Source: Ovis canadensis
Lineage: Eukaryota > Chordata > Mammalia > Artiodactyla > Bovidae
Direction: 5' to 3'
NCBI RefSeq assembly: GCF_042477335.2
Contig: NC_091255.1
Coordinates: 47,408,501 to 47,472,500 of the forward strand
Length of the DNA stretch: 64,000 bases
In this document: one piece after another, positions 54,903-64,000 of the stretch
Position numbering within the stretch: position 1 is the stretch's first letter
Layout of the letters: each line of letters opens with the position of its first letter
The notes under the pieces: model-generated
The model's database searches: none
Seen by the model: the letters and a program-made list of their open reading frames with translations, nothing else
Told to the model about the DNA's origin: nothing
Position numbers and translations under genes: made by a program

Positions 54903-55076
54903 GTAATGAAAGTTGCTCAGTCATGTCCGACTCTTTACAGTCCATGGAATTCTCCAGGCGAGAATACTGGAGTGGGTAGCCGTTCCCTTCTCCAGGGTAT
55001 CTTTCTGACCCAGGGATTGAACTCAGGTCTCCTGCATTGCAGGCAGATTCTTTATCAGCTGAGCCACAGGGGAGCC
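54903..55076 (-). mobile_element. Bov-tA SINE
   Basis: 'gaaagttgctcagtcatgtc' to 'cagctgagccacaggggagc'; a reverse copy with a small central deletion near 54936. Confidence 0.9.
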
Positions 55077-55249
55077 TACTGGGAGTTGTTCTAGACTCTT
55101 CCATTTCCTTTCCATAATACTTAGTTGTTTAACAAGATCCGGGGGCCTCTGATGATTGGTGCCCCCTGCCCAGGTGCAGGGCCCTCCCGTCTGATCCCTT
55201 ACCTCTGGCTCCTTACTGCCGCCCCCCACCCCCACCTCTGTTCTTTCCC

Positions 55250-55600
55250 ACATCATGCTACAGTGGCCCTAGCACATCTCTGCTTAAATCCCTGCCACAA
55301 GCTAGGCTGGAGTCTAAGTGCCTCAGGCCCAGTCACTCCACGGTGACATCCCCACCCACATTTCCTTCCTCATCCCTCCGTGCTTCCTGCCCACGAACCT
55401 TCCACTTGGCTCCAGCCACACTGCTGGAGTCTGCTTTCTCCTGCCTCCCTGCTTTTGTCCACAATCTTCTTTCTTCCCATGGCCCACCCCACCCTGTCCC
55501 ATCCATGACACCCTCTAAAGATCACGGCCGCTTGCTTCTGGAAGCCTTCCTCTGCTTCTGCAGCCTTCCTCTCCTGGGATCTCACACTAGAGTCAGGATT
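55250..55600 (-). repeat. L2 LINE 3' region (old, candidate)
   Basis: 'gcttaaatccctgccacaag', 'cttggctccagccacactgc' and 'ggaagccttcctctgc' follow reverse L2 text. Diverged. Confidence 0.5.
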
Positions 55601-55699
55601 GGTAAGACCAGGACTCCTAAAGGGAAGGAGCTAAGCGTACCTCCTGTCCCCAGGGGCCACCTCCACTCTCCTACCGCAAGGTATATTAGGACTCCCAAT

Positions 55700-57290
55700 A
55701 AACATTTGTGAAGGAAAGAAGCTGAGTGGGCTTAGAGAGGAATTTAGAAAGGGAGGAGTATAAAGAGGATCCTCAGTGAGGGGCACCCTCCATCCCGTGT
55801 TGGACTTTATTGCCCTATTCCCCAGAGAGTGTGCCAGGAATAGAGTGGATTCCGGGGAGGATGGTGGGATGCAGGTAATGGGATACAGATGTCAGAGGGG
55901 ATGGGGAACTGAGGTGAAAAGGAAAGATGAGAGAGATGCAGGAGAAGATGGATGGGGGTGCAGGTCAAGGTGCAGGAAGAGGTGGGAGGGGCAGCAGGGT
56001 GGGGGAAGAGTGCACTTTCTGGGAAGCGGAGAGGGTGGGGGAGGAGAGCGCAGTGCATTGTGGAGGGAGGAATTGCCTGCCGGCCAGTGTGAGCTCATTT
56101 CCTCTCACCACCTCCTGCAGTGTCTGAGGGCATGAGGCTCTGGAAAAAGTGAGTCAGGGGTACCCCAGGGGCCACCCTCCCCCCTTCCCCACACCCTCAG
56201 TCCAGTCTGGATCTCAGATGCCACTGCTCACCCCCTTACACAGACAACCCATTTGTTTTGAGAGGGAAGAACCCCTGAGCCAGGCTTGGACTGTTGGAGC
56301 TTCAGGGGAGAAAGTCAGACAGAGAGGCCTGGTTGAAGACTAAGCCAGAGAATACAGGTGGTGTGATGGGTTACAGTTAGATAGCAGGAAAGCTCGGAAG
56401 TGGAGCATAATTCCGGCTTCATATGACCTTGATGAAGAGAGGTGAGGAAGGAAGAGAAGTCATTGACTGCCCCTCCACCATTACAAGAGCATCCTTTTCT
56501 ACTGACTTTCAGAGAAGTTAAAATAAAACATAAAGACTTAACAAGTCAATATCTCCTTCCTCGGGCTTATAGGAGTAGGGGTGGTCTAGATGGTGTCTGG
56601 ACAACACTGTCCCCCATAGGATCCGAGTCCTTTATCCTGAGGATCTAGGACTTGAGGCTGATCGGCTCTCAGGAGTCAGAGTGGTGATGGTACAGCAAAT
56701 AGGTTTTATGAGGCTGCTTGCCCCGGAGGGGGTGGGACATTTCAGTAGGCAGAGTTGGCTTTCCCGCTTTCATTGCCTTCTTCATCCAAATCATATTCCT
56801 ATTTATCTGTGACCTCTGCCTTCCTTTCTTCACAATCTGGGTGAAGAAATACAGGAGCCCTTTAGAACTATAAGAAGGCAAGGGAAAGAGCTAAGCATAG
56901 GCTGTAAAATAAAAGGAGGTACGAAGGATGTTGTTAGACAGCAGAAGTAACTTTCCAGCAGAAGCTAAAGACTGGGAGACTGTCCCTTCCAGGATCATCA
57001 GGGGATGGGCTGCTTGGGGGCAGGGAAGTGAGAAATGGACTCAGGACCCTGGTTTGTTCATTGGGCCCAGCTCAGAATGAGGCTGGGAAAGGAGGCTGCG
57101 GGAACTTGTGACTGGAAGGCCTGGAGGGCCTCTGCTTTTATTGTCACCCACTGCAGAGTGGGTCTGTGAGCTGTCTAAAGGCGTGAGCCACAGGCTGGCT
57201 GGGTGGGGGTGTGAAGCTCTGCTTCTCTCTTATACCTTCCTCTCCCCTGCCTGCCTGAGCTGAGACTGGGAAGGGAGTCCTAGATTGAGG
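55700..57290. other. Upstream flank of ARHGAP23, nothing recognised
   Basis: GA-rich stretch at 55840-56060; otherwise unique sequence with no exon, RNA or mobile element that I can name. Confidence 0.55.
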
Positions 57291-57369
57291 AACATAAAAA
57301 CTGAAAGCTCCCCTTACCCTCACCCCCTCCCCCTCCTCCATCTCTGCCCTTGTCTCAAGTGCCATGCGT

Positions 57370-57600
57370 CTCTGAATGGAAGGCTCCCTAAGTCTTTTTT
57401 CTGTCTCTCCCTCTCTTCCGACCTGAGTCTCTTCATCCTTGTCTCTGATTTTCTCTGCCTCTCTCTATCTCTGTCTGGTCTCTGCCTCTCTCCTGCTGTC
57501 TGAATCTCTCCGTCTCTGTTTCTGATCCTCTCTGTCTGGCTTTGTTTCTCTCTGCTTCCCTTTCCGTTTCTTCCTCCCTGCCTCCCTCTCTCGGTGCTAG
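57370..57600. repeat. Pyrimidine-rich low-complexity tract
   Basis: About 230 bases of degenerate CTCTGTCT-type repeats on the + strand (purine-rich on the minus), ending about 320 bases upstream of the ARHGAP23 start codon. Its long minus-strand open frame is a composition effect. Confidence 0.85.
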
Positions 57601-57719
57601 CTAGTCCGGTGTTCTGTGCCCGCATCCTCTTTGCTTGCCTGCCTGGATCGTCTTTTCTGGGCTGGGCCAGCCCAAACTGTCTCCCTGAGACCGTCTCTCT
57701 TCTGCTGGCTCTGTCAGCG

Positions 57720-58560
57720 ACAACCCCGAACTCAGCCCTGCGGTACGCATCTGTAACCCAGCAAGAGGCAGAGGGTGCGCCCCGTCTGGAGCGCAGGGGG
57801 CGGAGCGAAGACACACCCCACCCTCCGCGTTCGACCCCGCCCCTTCGGTCCCGCCCCTCCCGGGTCCCTGCCTGCGCCCCCAGCAGTGCCCTGGCCACAG
57901 AGCCTCCCCTGCCGCCCGATGAATGGAGTCGCCTTCTGCCTGGTCGGGATCCCGCCTCGCCCGGAGCCCCGGCCCCCCAAGGTGAGGGCGCTGATCTAGG
58001 AAAGGGGGCGGATCCAGGCGCTGCCGGGGAGGCGGCAGTAGGGCTGGGGTCGCGGCGTCCCCGCTCCGTGGGCACAGCCTGGGGCACACGGCGCGGGCAC
58101 CGCGGGGCACGGCCGCAGAAACATCCGCTGGTGGTCGGGAAGGGGGCTGGAGCGGGAGCTGCCCTGGGCAAAGGACGGGAAGGAGGAAGGTAGTCAGGGG
58201 GTCGGGACGCGCACTGGGCTGCCAGGGCCAGGGGCAGCGACCCGGGCAGCGGTGCCAGGCCCCCGGCGGCCGGGCAGCGAGGGCAGGAGGCCCGCGCCTT
58301 TTGTCCGGGTTTTTCAGGCGGGGCGCCTGCCGCCGTTTCCTCTGCCCGAGTTTTCGTTTTCCGTTGGCGAGGCCCCGGCACAGCTGGAGGGAGAGGGAGT
58401 GGGGGAGGGGGTTCCCAGAGCGGGATGTCCTTGGCCACTGTGGCCGGACACCCCCTCCCTGGGCCACACTCCCCTCCTGCCGGGCCGGACCACCGACAAG
58501 CTGCCCTGCGCGGGTCCACCGCCCCACTGGGTCCTGAGGAAGAGAAACAGGGCCGGGACC
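57720..58560 (+). promoter_or_regulatory. ARHGAP23: CpG-rich region around ARHGAP23 first coding exon
   Basis: Dense CpGs with GC boxes ('gggggcggag' near 57797, 'ccccgcccct' near 57835, 'cccgcccctc' near 57851). Either the promoter with the 5' UTR, or an island around exon 2 if a distal leader exon is used. No TATA box. Confidence 0.65.
57919..57981 (+). CDS. ARHGAP23: ARHGAP23 first coding exon (partial gene)
   Basis: ATG at 57919 in 'cccgATGAATGG' opens 21 codons, [17 protein letters not shown] then RPPK, followed by the donor AAG|GTGAGG at 57982. This matches the N-terminus I recall for mammalian ARHGAP23, a large Rho GTPase-activating protein with PDZ, PH and RhoGAP domains that acts at the membrane and cytoskeleton. 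None of those domains is encoded here; the rest lies beyond the window. The exon ends in phase 0. The gene order SOCS7-ARHGAP23 on one strand supports the call. Candidate acceptors at 57882-57883 and 57899-57900 would allow an upstream noncoding exon. Confidence 0.85.
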
Positions 58561-60269
58561 CCCGGTCCTTCAGGCGCAGCTGCCCTCCCTTCTGCCCTCT
58601 CAGGCTGGCTGTGGGTGGGTCTGGGCACGGGGTGCCAGGGGCATTACTCAGCGCTGGGCTGCTTTGCTTGGGTTCTTTCATCTGCCAGCTGCTGAGGCTG
58701 GGGAGGGGCCAGCAGGGGCCTGCGGGCTCCATTGAGGCCAGCCCCCTCCATACCTCTGAGCCTGACTGCCCAGTTCTGCTGGAGCACCACCCCAAAACAC
58801 AGTCCCCCTCTTTCCAAGCTGAAGAGTTGAACACTGTAAGGTTAGTGGTTTTCGGAGCTGGGGAAAAAAGTTCTCTGGGGGGTCCAGGTTGGGATCAAGG
58901 CCTGGGCAGAGGTCTCTTGCTCTTTTAACGCGGCTGGAAGATTTAGGGCTATTCCTCCCCAACCATCTGCTCAGTGTTGAGCTGGGGTCTGGTGCTTTGG
59001 AATCCCTGAGCATGGTGTGTACCTCAGAAGCTGGATGTGTGCACAGTTCTCCCTTAATCTGCATCTCTATCCCCGACTCCCCCTCTACCTTTCAGCCAAA
59101 AGTGTTTCCTAATTACAAACTTGAATTTCAGGATGGACAGGGGATGGAAGTGGAGGTCATTATCCTTGAGTTCCTTGGATCGCCCCCTCCACACACACTC
59201 CACCACCTACTTCATCCCCACCCCCCCCCAACTATCTCCACCCCAAGCCCCACCCTGTCTGCTGAAGGTGGATGGCATTTGATCTCCTGGGGTCCTCCCC
59301 CTCTGCCAGGGCAACAACCCCATTCCTCAGAGTGGCCGCTCTTACTGAGATGCACTCATTGGCATGCAGTTTGAATCTCAGTTACATAACCAGTCATCTC
59401 ACCTCCAAACACAGCCCAAAGGCCCCCCCGCCCCAGGCTCTTCTACTTGCTCAGAAAGTGTTTGGGTCCACCCTAGGTTTCAATACATAAATCCTTCAAT
59501 GCTGGATATGAAGGCTTCAAAAGCCAAGCCCTAGGAGCAGGTAGGGTGGATATTAGGGGCCGAGACTATACAACAATAGTGCCGGATCTTCTGATGGGAG
59601 TCACGGCACAAGATGAAACTCTGAGGAGGGGGGTAGTATTAGGAAGGTGGCTTTGGGACACCATGGAGAATGGGGCAGGCTTTTGAGGATCTCAGCTGAA
59701 GCAGAAAGGGACTGGACCCTGGGAATAGGCCCTGTGTTTAGGCAGCCTGGACGGGGACCTCTGTGCTCCCGCCTCAGGCCAGCTCTGAGCTCATGGGCCA
59801 GGGGTGCAGGAAGCCTGACTGGGCCCCCATGGGTGCAGCACTTTGAGTGGGGGATGAGGGAGGCTGCTGGTTACAGAACAGAGAGTGCAGGAGTGGGCAG
59901 AGGCATTTATTGCTTCATCCTGTATTGCAGAGATACTTAAGGACTTCATGATGTATCAGATTAAAAGAGGGTCTACAAAGGAGAATGGAATAAGTTACCA
60001 AATGAAGGACTGCAGTTAGCTCTTTGAGAGAACTTCTAGGGAGAAGTTTATAAGCTGTAGCATCCCAGGCTAGCCTGGAGCATCATGCAGGGAAGTTTCC
60101 TCTGGTGTAGTGGGCTAGGTAGATTCCTATGATGTTGGATTCCAGTGTAAAAATCTGGAGATATTCATGGGAGATGCAAATATATTCAAATGAGCATATA
60201 CATTAGTGCTAGAAAAAAACGTGTCGTAAGGATGAGGAGTTGCTTTAATAGTAGAGCTGATAGCTAAGA

Positions 60270-60500
60270 CATAGATAGCAATTTCTCTGGGCCAGGATTT
60301 ATATGTTACATCTTTCAGTCCTCACAAAACCACAGTGATGTGGGTACTATTATTTTATTATCCCCACTTGTCAGTTGAAGACACTGAGGCACAGAGAACC
60401 AATAGCGTGGCCACAATCACATTACTAATGAGTGGCAGAGCCAGGACAGGAACCCAGCAGTCTGGCTCAAGTTCACGATCTCACTCCACTACCCTACGTC
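60270..60500 (+). repeat. MIR SINE, near full length
   Basis: 'tgggtactattattttatta', 'gaagacactgaggcacagag' and 'gagtggcagagccaggacag' follow MIR closely. The best-preserved MIR in the window. Confidence 0.88.
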
Positions 60501-61349
60501 TCATGACCTGGCTTGTCTGCTGTTACTCCCACCCTGAATCTGGGTCTGTCTTGGACACAGGCCAAGATCAAGGTCAATCTCTTGCTGAATTGGAGCTTGG
60601 TGGCTTGTCTTTCAGCTGAGACAGAAATGGGGACAAGATGCCTCAGGATGGCCAAGCCTCAGGTGTCCATCCGTGTTTGATGGGTGGAGAATTGGCTCAT
60701 TTACTCCTCCAGCCCCCCATCCCACCCCATGCCAACCCACCACACTTAGTCCGTGGCTTGGTTCATTGGTGTTTTCCTTCCAAAGGGGCATCAGCTGTGC
60801 TCTGTTGGCTGCAGGGGTTCAAAGGTGAGATATTGGCTTGGTCAGGGGTTTGGACAAAGCCTGGTTTTAATTATCCTGCTCTCTCTCCCTCCCCAGAGAG
60901 AGCCATGAATAGGGCCTGTGGGAGCTGGCTCTGCCTTTCCCCTAGCACCCTCCACCCCCTTCGAATACCCGCCTTTAGATCCAGGCCCCCCTCTTTCATG
61001 TGAAATTGTGCCAGTTTGTCAGCAGGGCAGTGCCAATCAGTACCAGGCTGATGTCTCCTCCTCACTGCCTCAGTGGGACAGCAGGCTGGGATGGACTCTG
61101 GGGCCAGTTGAAATCTCTGTCGGGGTGGAGCTTGTCACCTGTCAGAGTGGGTCAGGACCAGAGGGGCCATCTTGTCCAGCAGTGGGGAGCCTGAGGCCAG
61201 AGAGTGGTGGACGGGAACCCAGGGGTTCTGACTCCCAGGCTCCCGGCCTGTGCCTTTCCCCATACAGCTCTGTCCTGGGTGCCCCATTCCAGTGCAGGGT
61301 TCTGACACTGGGAGGGAAAAGGGAGGGCAGGGAGAAGCCGGGACAAGTG

Positions 61350-61440
61350 GACAATGTGTCCTGTTCATCTCTGTGTCCCTAGTGGCCAGCACAGTGCCTG
61401 GCACAGAGCTGCCAGCCCTCCATAAATGTTTGTGAAATGC
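61350..61440 (-). repeat. L2 LINE 3' end fragment
   Basis: 'gtccctagtggccagcacag' and 'cctccataaatgtttgtgaa' are the classic reverse L2 terminus. Confidence 0.7.
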
Positions 61441-61589
61441 AGGCCGGGGAGCAGCCCCTTCCCTGGCCCTCTAGGGTGCTCTGTGCCAGTTCTGACCAGC
61501 ATCGGGATGCTTGGTCTACACATCAGTCTCCCTGCCAGACTGGAGTTATTTGAGGGCAAGAAAAATAATCATGGCCACCACTTCCAATG

Positions 61590-61690
61590 GGGTGCATTGT
61601 CCCCATCCCATGTGACGGATGAAGACACTGACACAAAGAATTATATGGCTTCCTGAGGTCACCCAGCTAGTAAGTGGAAGAGCTACGGAG
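61590..61690 (+). repeat. MIR SINE fragment
   Basis: 'gtgacggatgaagacactga' and 'tcacccagctagtaagtgga' match the MIR core. Confidence 0.75.
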
Positions 61691-61729
61691 TTGACCATGC
61701 TTATTCTAACAGCCTCAGAGGTGCTGTGT

Positions 61730-61805
61730 TTATCTGGGTATCCACAGAGCCTGGTATACAGCCAGAGCTCTGAGAATGTTTGTTGACTGACTGACTGACT
61801 GACTA
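61730..61805 (-). repeat. L2-like terminus with (TGAC)n
   Basis: 'cacagagcctggtatacagc' then 'gtttgttgactgactgactg': an L2-like end extended into about five TGAC units (61784-61804). Confidence 0.6.
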
Positions 61806-61952
61806 TGCAGAAAAACCATGGAATCCTGTAGTCTAATCCTTTGGAGGTAACTGGGTTAGAGTCTTGGGAAGGTAGCCTAGAGGTGCACCATCTTATTCTC
61901 TGTGCCAGGACTGCCTGAGCCAAACCTGGAGAGGAAAGGAAAGCTCACCCTG

Positions 61953-62048
61953 GGGACTTACCAGGCAGTCCAGTGGTTAGGAGCTTGCCCCCCGGAACCT
62001 GGACAGGAGCTAAGATCCTTCAAGTCGTGTGGCATGGCCAAAAAAAAA
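61953..62048 (+). mobile_element. CHR-type SINE fragment
   Basis: 'ggggacttaccaggcagtcc', 'agtggttaggagcttg' and an A-rich tail at 62040-62048. + oriented and diverged in the head. Confidence 0.78.
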
Positions 62049-62709
62049 GCTCGCCCACACCCTATCACACCTGCCCTCCAAGGCCACTGGGGGCCCCCAG
62101 CTTTCTGACTTCTCTCTTGCTCTCACTCCCTCCCTTCCTTCCCCAGAGTTCTAAGGGAGTGATGCAGAGCAACGGGCAGGTGGGAAAAAGATGACAAGTT
62201 GGATTAAAGATGGCTGTTCCCTTTTCATCTCTCTGGCCCTGAGATGCTAAGCCCAGATGCCCACTCCATCTTGGTGGAAGATTCCTTCCCTTTCAAGTTG
62301 GAGGGTGGATGGAGTAGCAGGTTTGGGACAGGGCCTGGCACAACTAATAATTCTCCATCTCTCACGGGAAGGGGTGTTGGATTTCCAGTCACCTCGAGTT
62401 GTAAACCTGAAGCCCAAGGCCACCTTCTCCAGCCTCCTCCAGCCTGTGTACCCCAAGGGAGGTGACTTCTTCCCCTTTGACTCCCTCTGTTCCCCAATGG
62501 ACTGCTTTGAATTAGCATCAAACTGCCACTATCTGCTGGCCACACTTCATCTGCTGACAAAGGCTGGTGGGAGCTAACTAAGAAAAAAGAAGTGTGGGGA
62601 GTGTGGTCTGCCTTCTAATATAGACAGGCCAGCGGGAGATGAGAGCCCCAGGTCTGGCGTGGCCTCTGTGTGCTGGGAGGCACATTGGGTGTCTGGCCTT
62701 GCCTTCAGC

Positions 62710-62900
62710 CTGAGGGGGTTCAAATTTCAGCTTTACCCCTTATTAACTGTATGACCTTGGCCAACTCACTTAGTTGTTTTTGGTTTCCGTTTTCTTGTCC
62801 CTGAAATAATCCCTCAAAATTGTTGAAAGGATTAAATGAGGTAATACTTTACCTGGTGGCCGACATTTGATAATTGCAACTATTAGCTGAAACTGTTATT
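62710..62900 (-). repeat. MIR SINE
   Basis: 'gtatgaccttggccaactca' and 'aggattaaatgaggtaatac' are reverse MIR text. Diverged. Confidence 0.75.
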
Positions 62901-63129
62901 AAACAAACAATAATCAGTGGATAGAAATGAAAATGACACACTTTGGGCTCAATAAAGAGAACCCTTTATGGTTGGAGAAATCTGAAGAGCTGTCCTTGGA
63001 GGTAATGAGGCCCCCACCAGTGGAGGTAAGCAAGCACAGATCGGACTAGAGAGAATTCAGGCATTGCATGAGGAGTCAACACAGAAAAACCTAAGGACCC
63101 TGCTTTGGGATCAGCGCTGTGTGGTAAGA

Positions 63130-63330
63130 AATTAGAGGAGCAGGTGAGATGTGGTCCCTGCTGTCAGGAACTGGGGAGAAGAGTGAGAGGCTGGCTGCTG
63201 TGGTTTGGGCTGGGGGGCACCTCTGAGGAAAGGGAGTCCTGAAAGGCTGCCTGGAGGAGGCCTGGGAGGATGGGTGTGGTTCTGATGGGTGTGAGAAGCG
63301 GCCTGGGAAGGGCTTGGTGACTGAGGGGCA
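63130..63330 (+). repeat. Ancient repeat resembling 1-520 and 30800-31100 (candidate)
   Basis: 'tgtggtccctgctgtcagga' and 'tgaaaggctgcctggaggag' resemble that family's consensus order. Weakest of the three. Confidence 0.35.
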
Positions 63331-64000
63331 GTAGGTGTCTGGACCGCGGGCTCTGCAGTCAGCCCAAAGCTGCCTCCACATCCTGGCTGCCCAAAGGTAC
63401 TGGGTGAATGGTGGGGGTGGGAAATGGGTAGTTCTCTGACCTCCCCACCCTCGAGACTTAGCTGGACGAGGGATCAGGACCACTCCCTGTGGCAAAGAGC
63501 CGGGGCCTGTAAGGAACAGAACTGGGGAAAGAAAGACTTCTCATGCCCAGTGCCTTTGGGGGCGTCCGGGGGTCGAGGGAACAGTGGGGCCTTTGTCCCC
63601 GGCCACCGGGAATCTGGCCCAGCAGCCAGCCCTGGGTCTGGCTGGGCCCTCGGCAGGCAGGTCCTCTTTGAAGTGACCCTTTCAAAGCTCAGCCTGAATC
63701 CCTGGGAGGAGAGAACTGGGGCGGAGCACGGGGATGACAGACCCACAGCCAAGATGGAAACAGACCCGGCGCCGGCCCCTTCGGGTGGGAGGGCTGGTGG
63801 GAGGTGTGTGGGCCGGAGGAATGTGGCCAGACTAGGGGGACATGTGGGAGCCATGTGGAAGGACAGCCGCTCCAGGGTCTTGGCCGCCAAGTGGGGGTTA
63901 ATTAGGGAAGGACAGAGCTCATTTTGGCCTGGTTTCCAACAGTCCCTAGCTTGATTTCTATCTGACTGTGGGCTCCTAAGTCTGCAGCTTCTTCCTTTTC

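Larger units (their letters stand above)
57982..64000 (+). other. ARHGAP23: ARHGAP23 intron 1 (continues beyond the window)
   Basis: GTGAGG donor. Contains MIR, L2 and CHR fragments listed separately. No downstream ARHGAP23 exon was recognised, so intron 1 exceeds 6 kb. The 62050-62700 and 63330-64000 segments show no feature I can name. Confidence 0.75.

Noticed and set aside
57320-58834. 504-codon open frame on the minus strand opposite the ARHGAP23 start
   Set aside because: It spans a CT-rich low-complexity tract and a CpG island; the predicted protein is Pro/Arg/Gly-rich with no recognisable domain, as expected of a composition shadow.
1-64000. CRISPR array, operon, phage or other prokaryotic system
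   Set aside because: The window is mammalian: spliced genes, CpG islands and ruminant retroposons; no evenly spaced repeats or prokaryotic gene organisation.

Overview
This window is ruminant nuclear DNA (cattle, sheep, goat or a close relative). The evidence is three RTE-type BovB LINE copies, many Bov-tA and Bov-A2 SINEs and many CHR-type tRNA-derived SINEs, a combination restricted to ruminants and their near kin. Species cannot be settled from the sequence alone. The gene content is SOCS7 followed by the start of ARHGAP23, both on the + strand, which matches the gene order on human 17q12.

Layout: 1-2120 is flanking sequence with an ancient repeat, a MIR and a Bov-tA SINE. A CpG-rich promoter and the long first coding exon of SOCS7 occupy about 2120-3420. 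The other eight coding exons follow at 10759-10823, 13296-13400, 13877-13978, 14884-15014, 15485-15653, 17724-17852, 27809-27944 and 28356-28479. Every intron has GT-AG ends and the phases agree, giving a 578-residue protein (642 with an in-frame N-terminal extension). Exons 6-7 plus the start of exon 8 encode the SH2 domain, and exons 8-9 the SOCS box. The 3' UTR probably splices from 28509 to about 31943 and ends near 37600, after the AATAAA at 37580. Introns 1 and 7 carry most of the young repeats. The interval from about 31.1 to 40.2 kb has no recognisable ruminant SINE, which fits a long 3' UTR exon and its flank.

From about 37.6 to 57.9 kb the window is intergenic, or at most upstream regulatory DNA of ARHGAP23. 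It holds an instructive nested repeat at 40.2-44.0 kb: a CHR SINE is split by BovB, and BovB is split by an L1 and by a Bov-tA. It also has old MIR and L2 fragments and a CpG-rich segment at about 49.1-49.5 kb bracketed by two inverted Z-DNA-type dinucleotide tracts. The first coding exon of ARHGAP23 (21 codons) lies at 57919-57981 in a second CpG-rich region. Intron 1 then runs past the end of the window, and no PDZ-, PH- or RhoGAP-encoding exon was recognised.

Functionally, SOCS7 is an SH2/SOCS-box adaptor that recruits Elongin B/C-Cullin-5 ubiquitin ligase to phosphotyrosine targets. ARHGAP23 is a Rho-family GTPase-activating protein. They are neighbours, not an operon. I did not find a new biological system. 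The items most worth checking are the SOCS7 N-terminal extension and 3' UTR intron, a tRNA-Val(UAC) pseudogene touching a BovB end, the nested retrotransposons with readable target-site duplications, and the Z-DNA-flanked CpG segment as a possible distal ARHGAP23 promoter.
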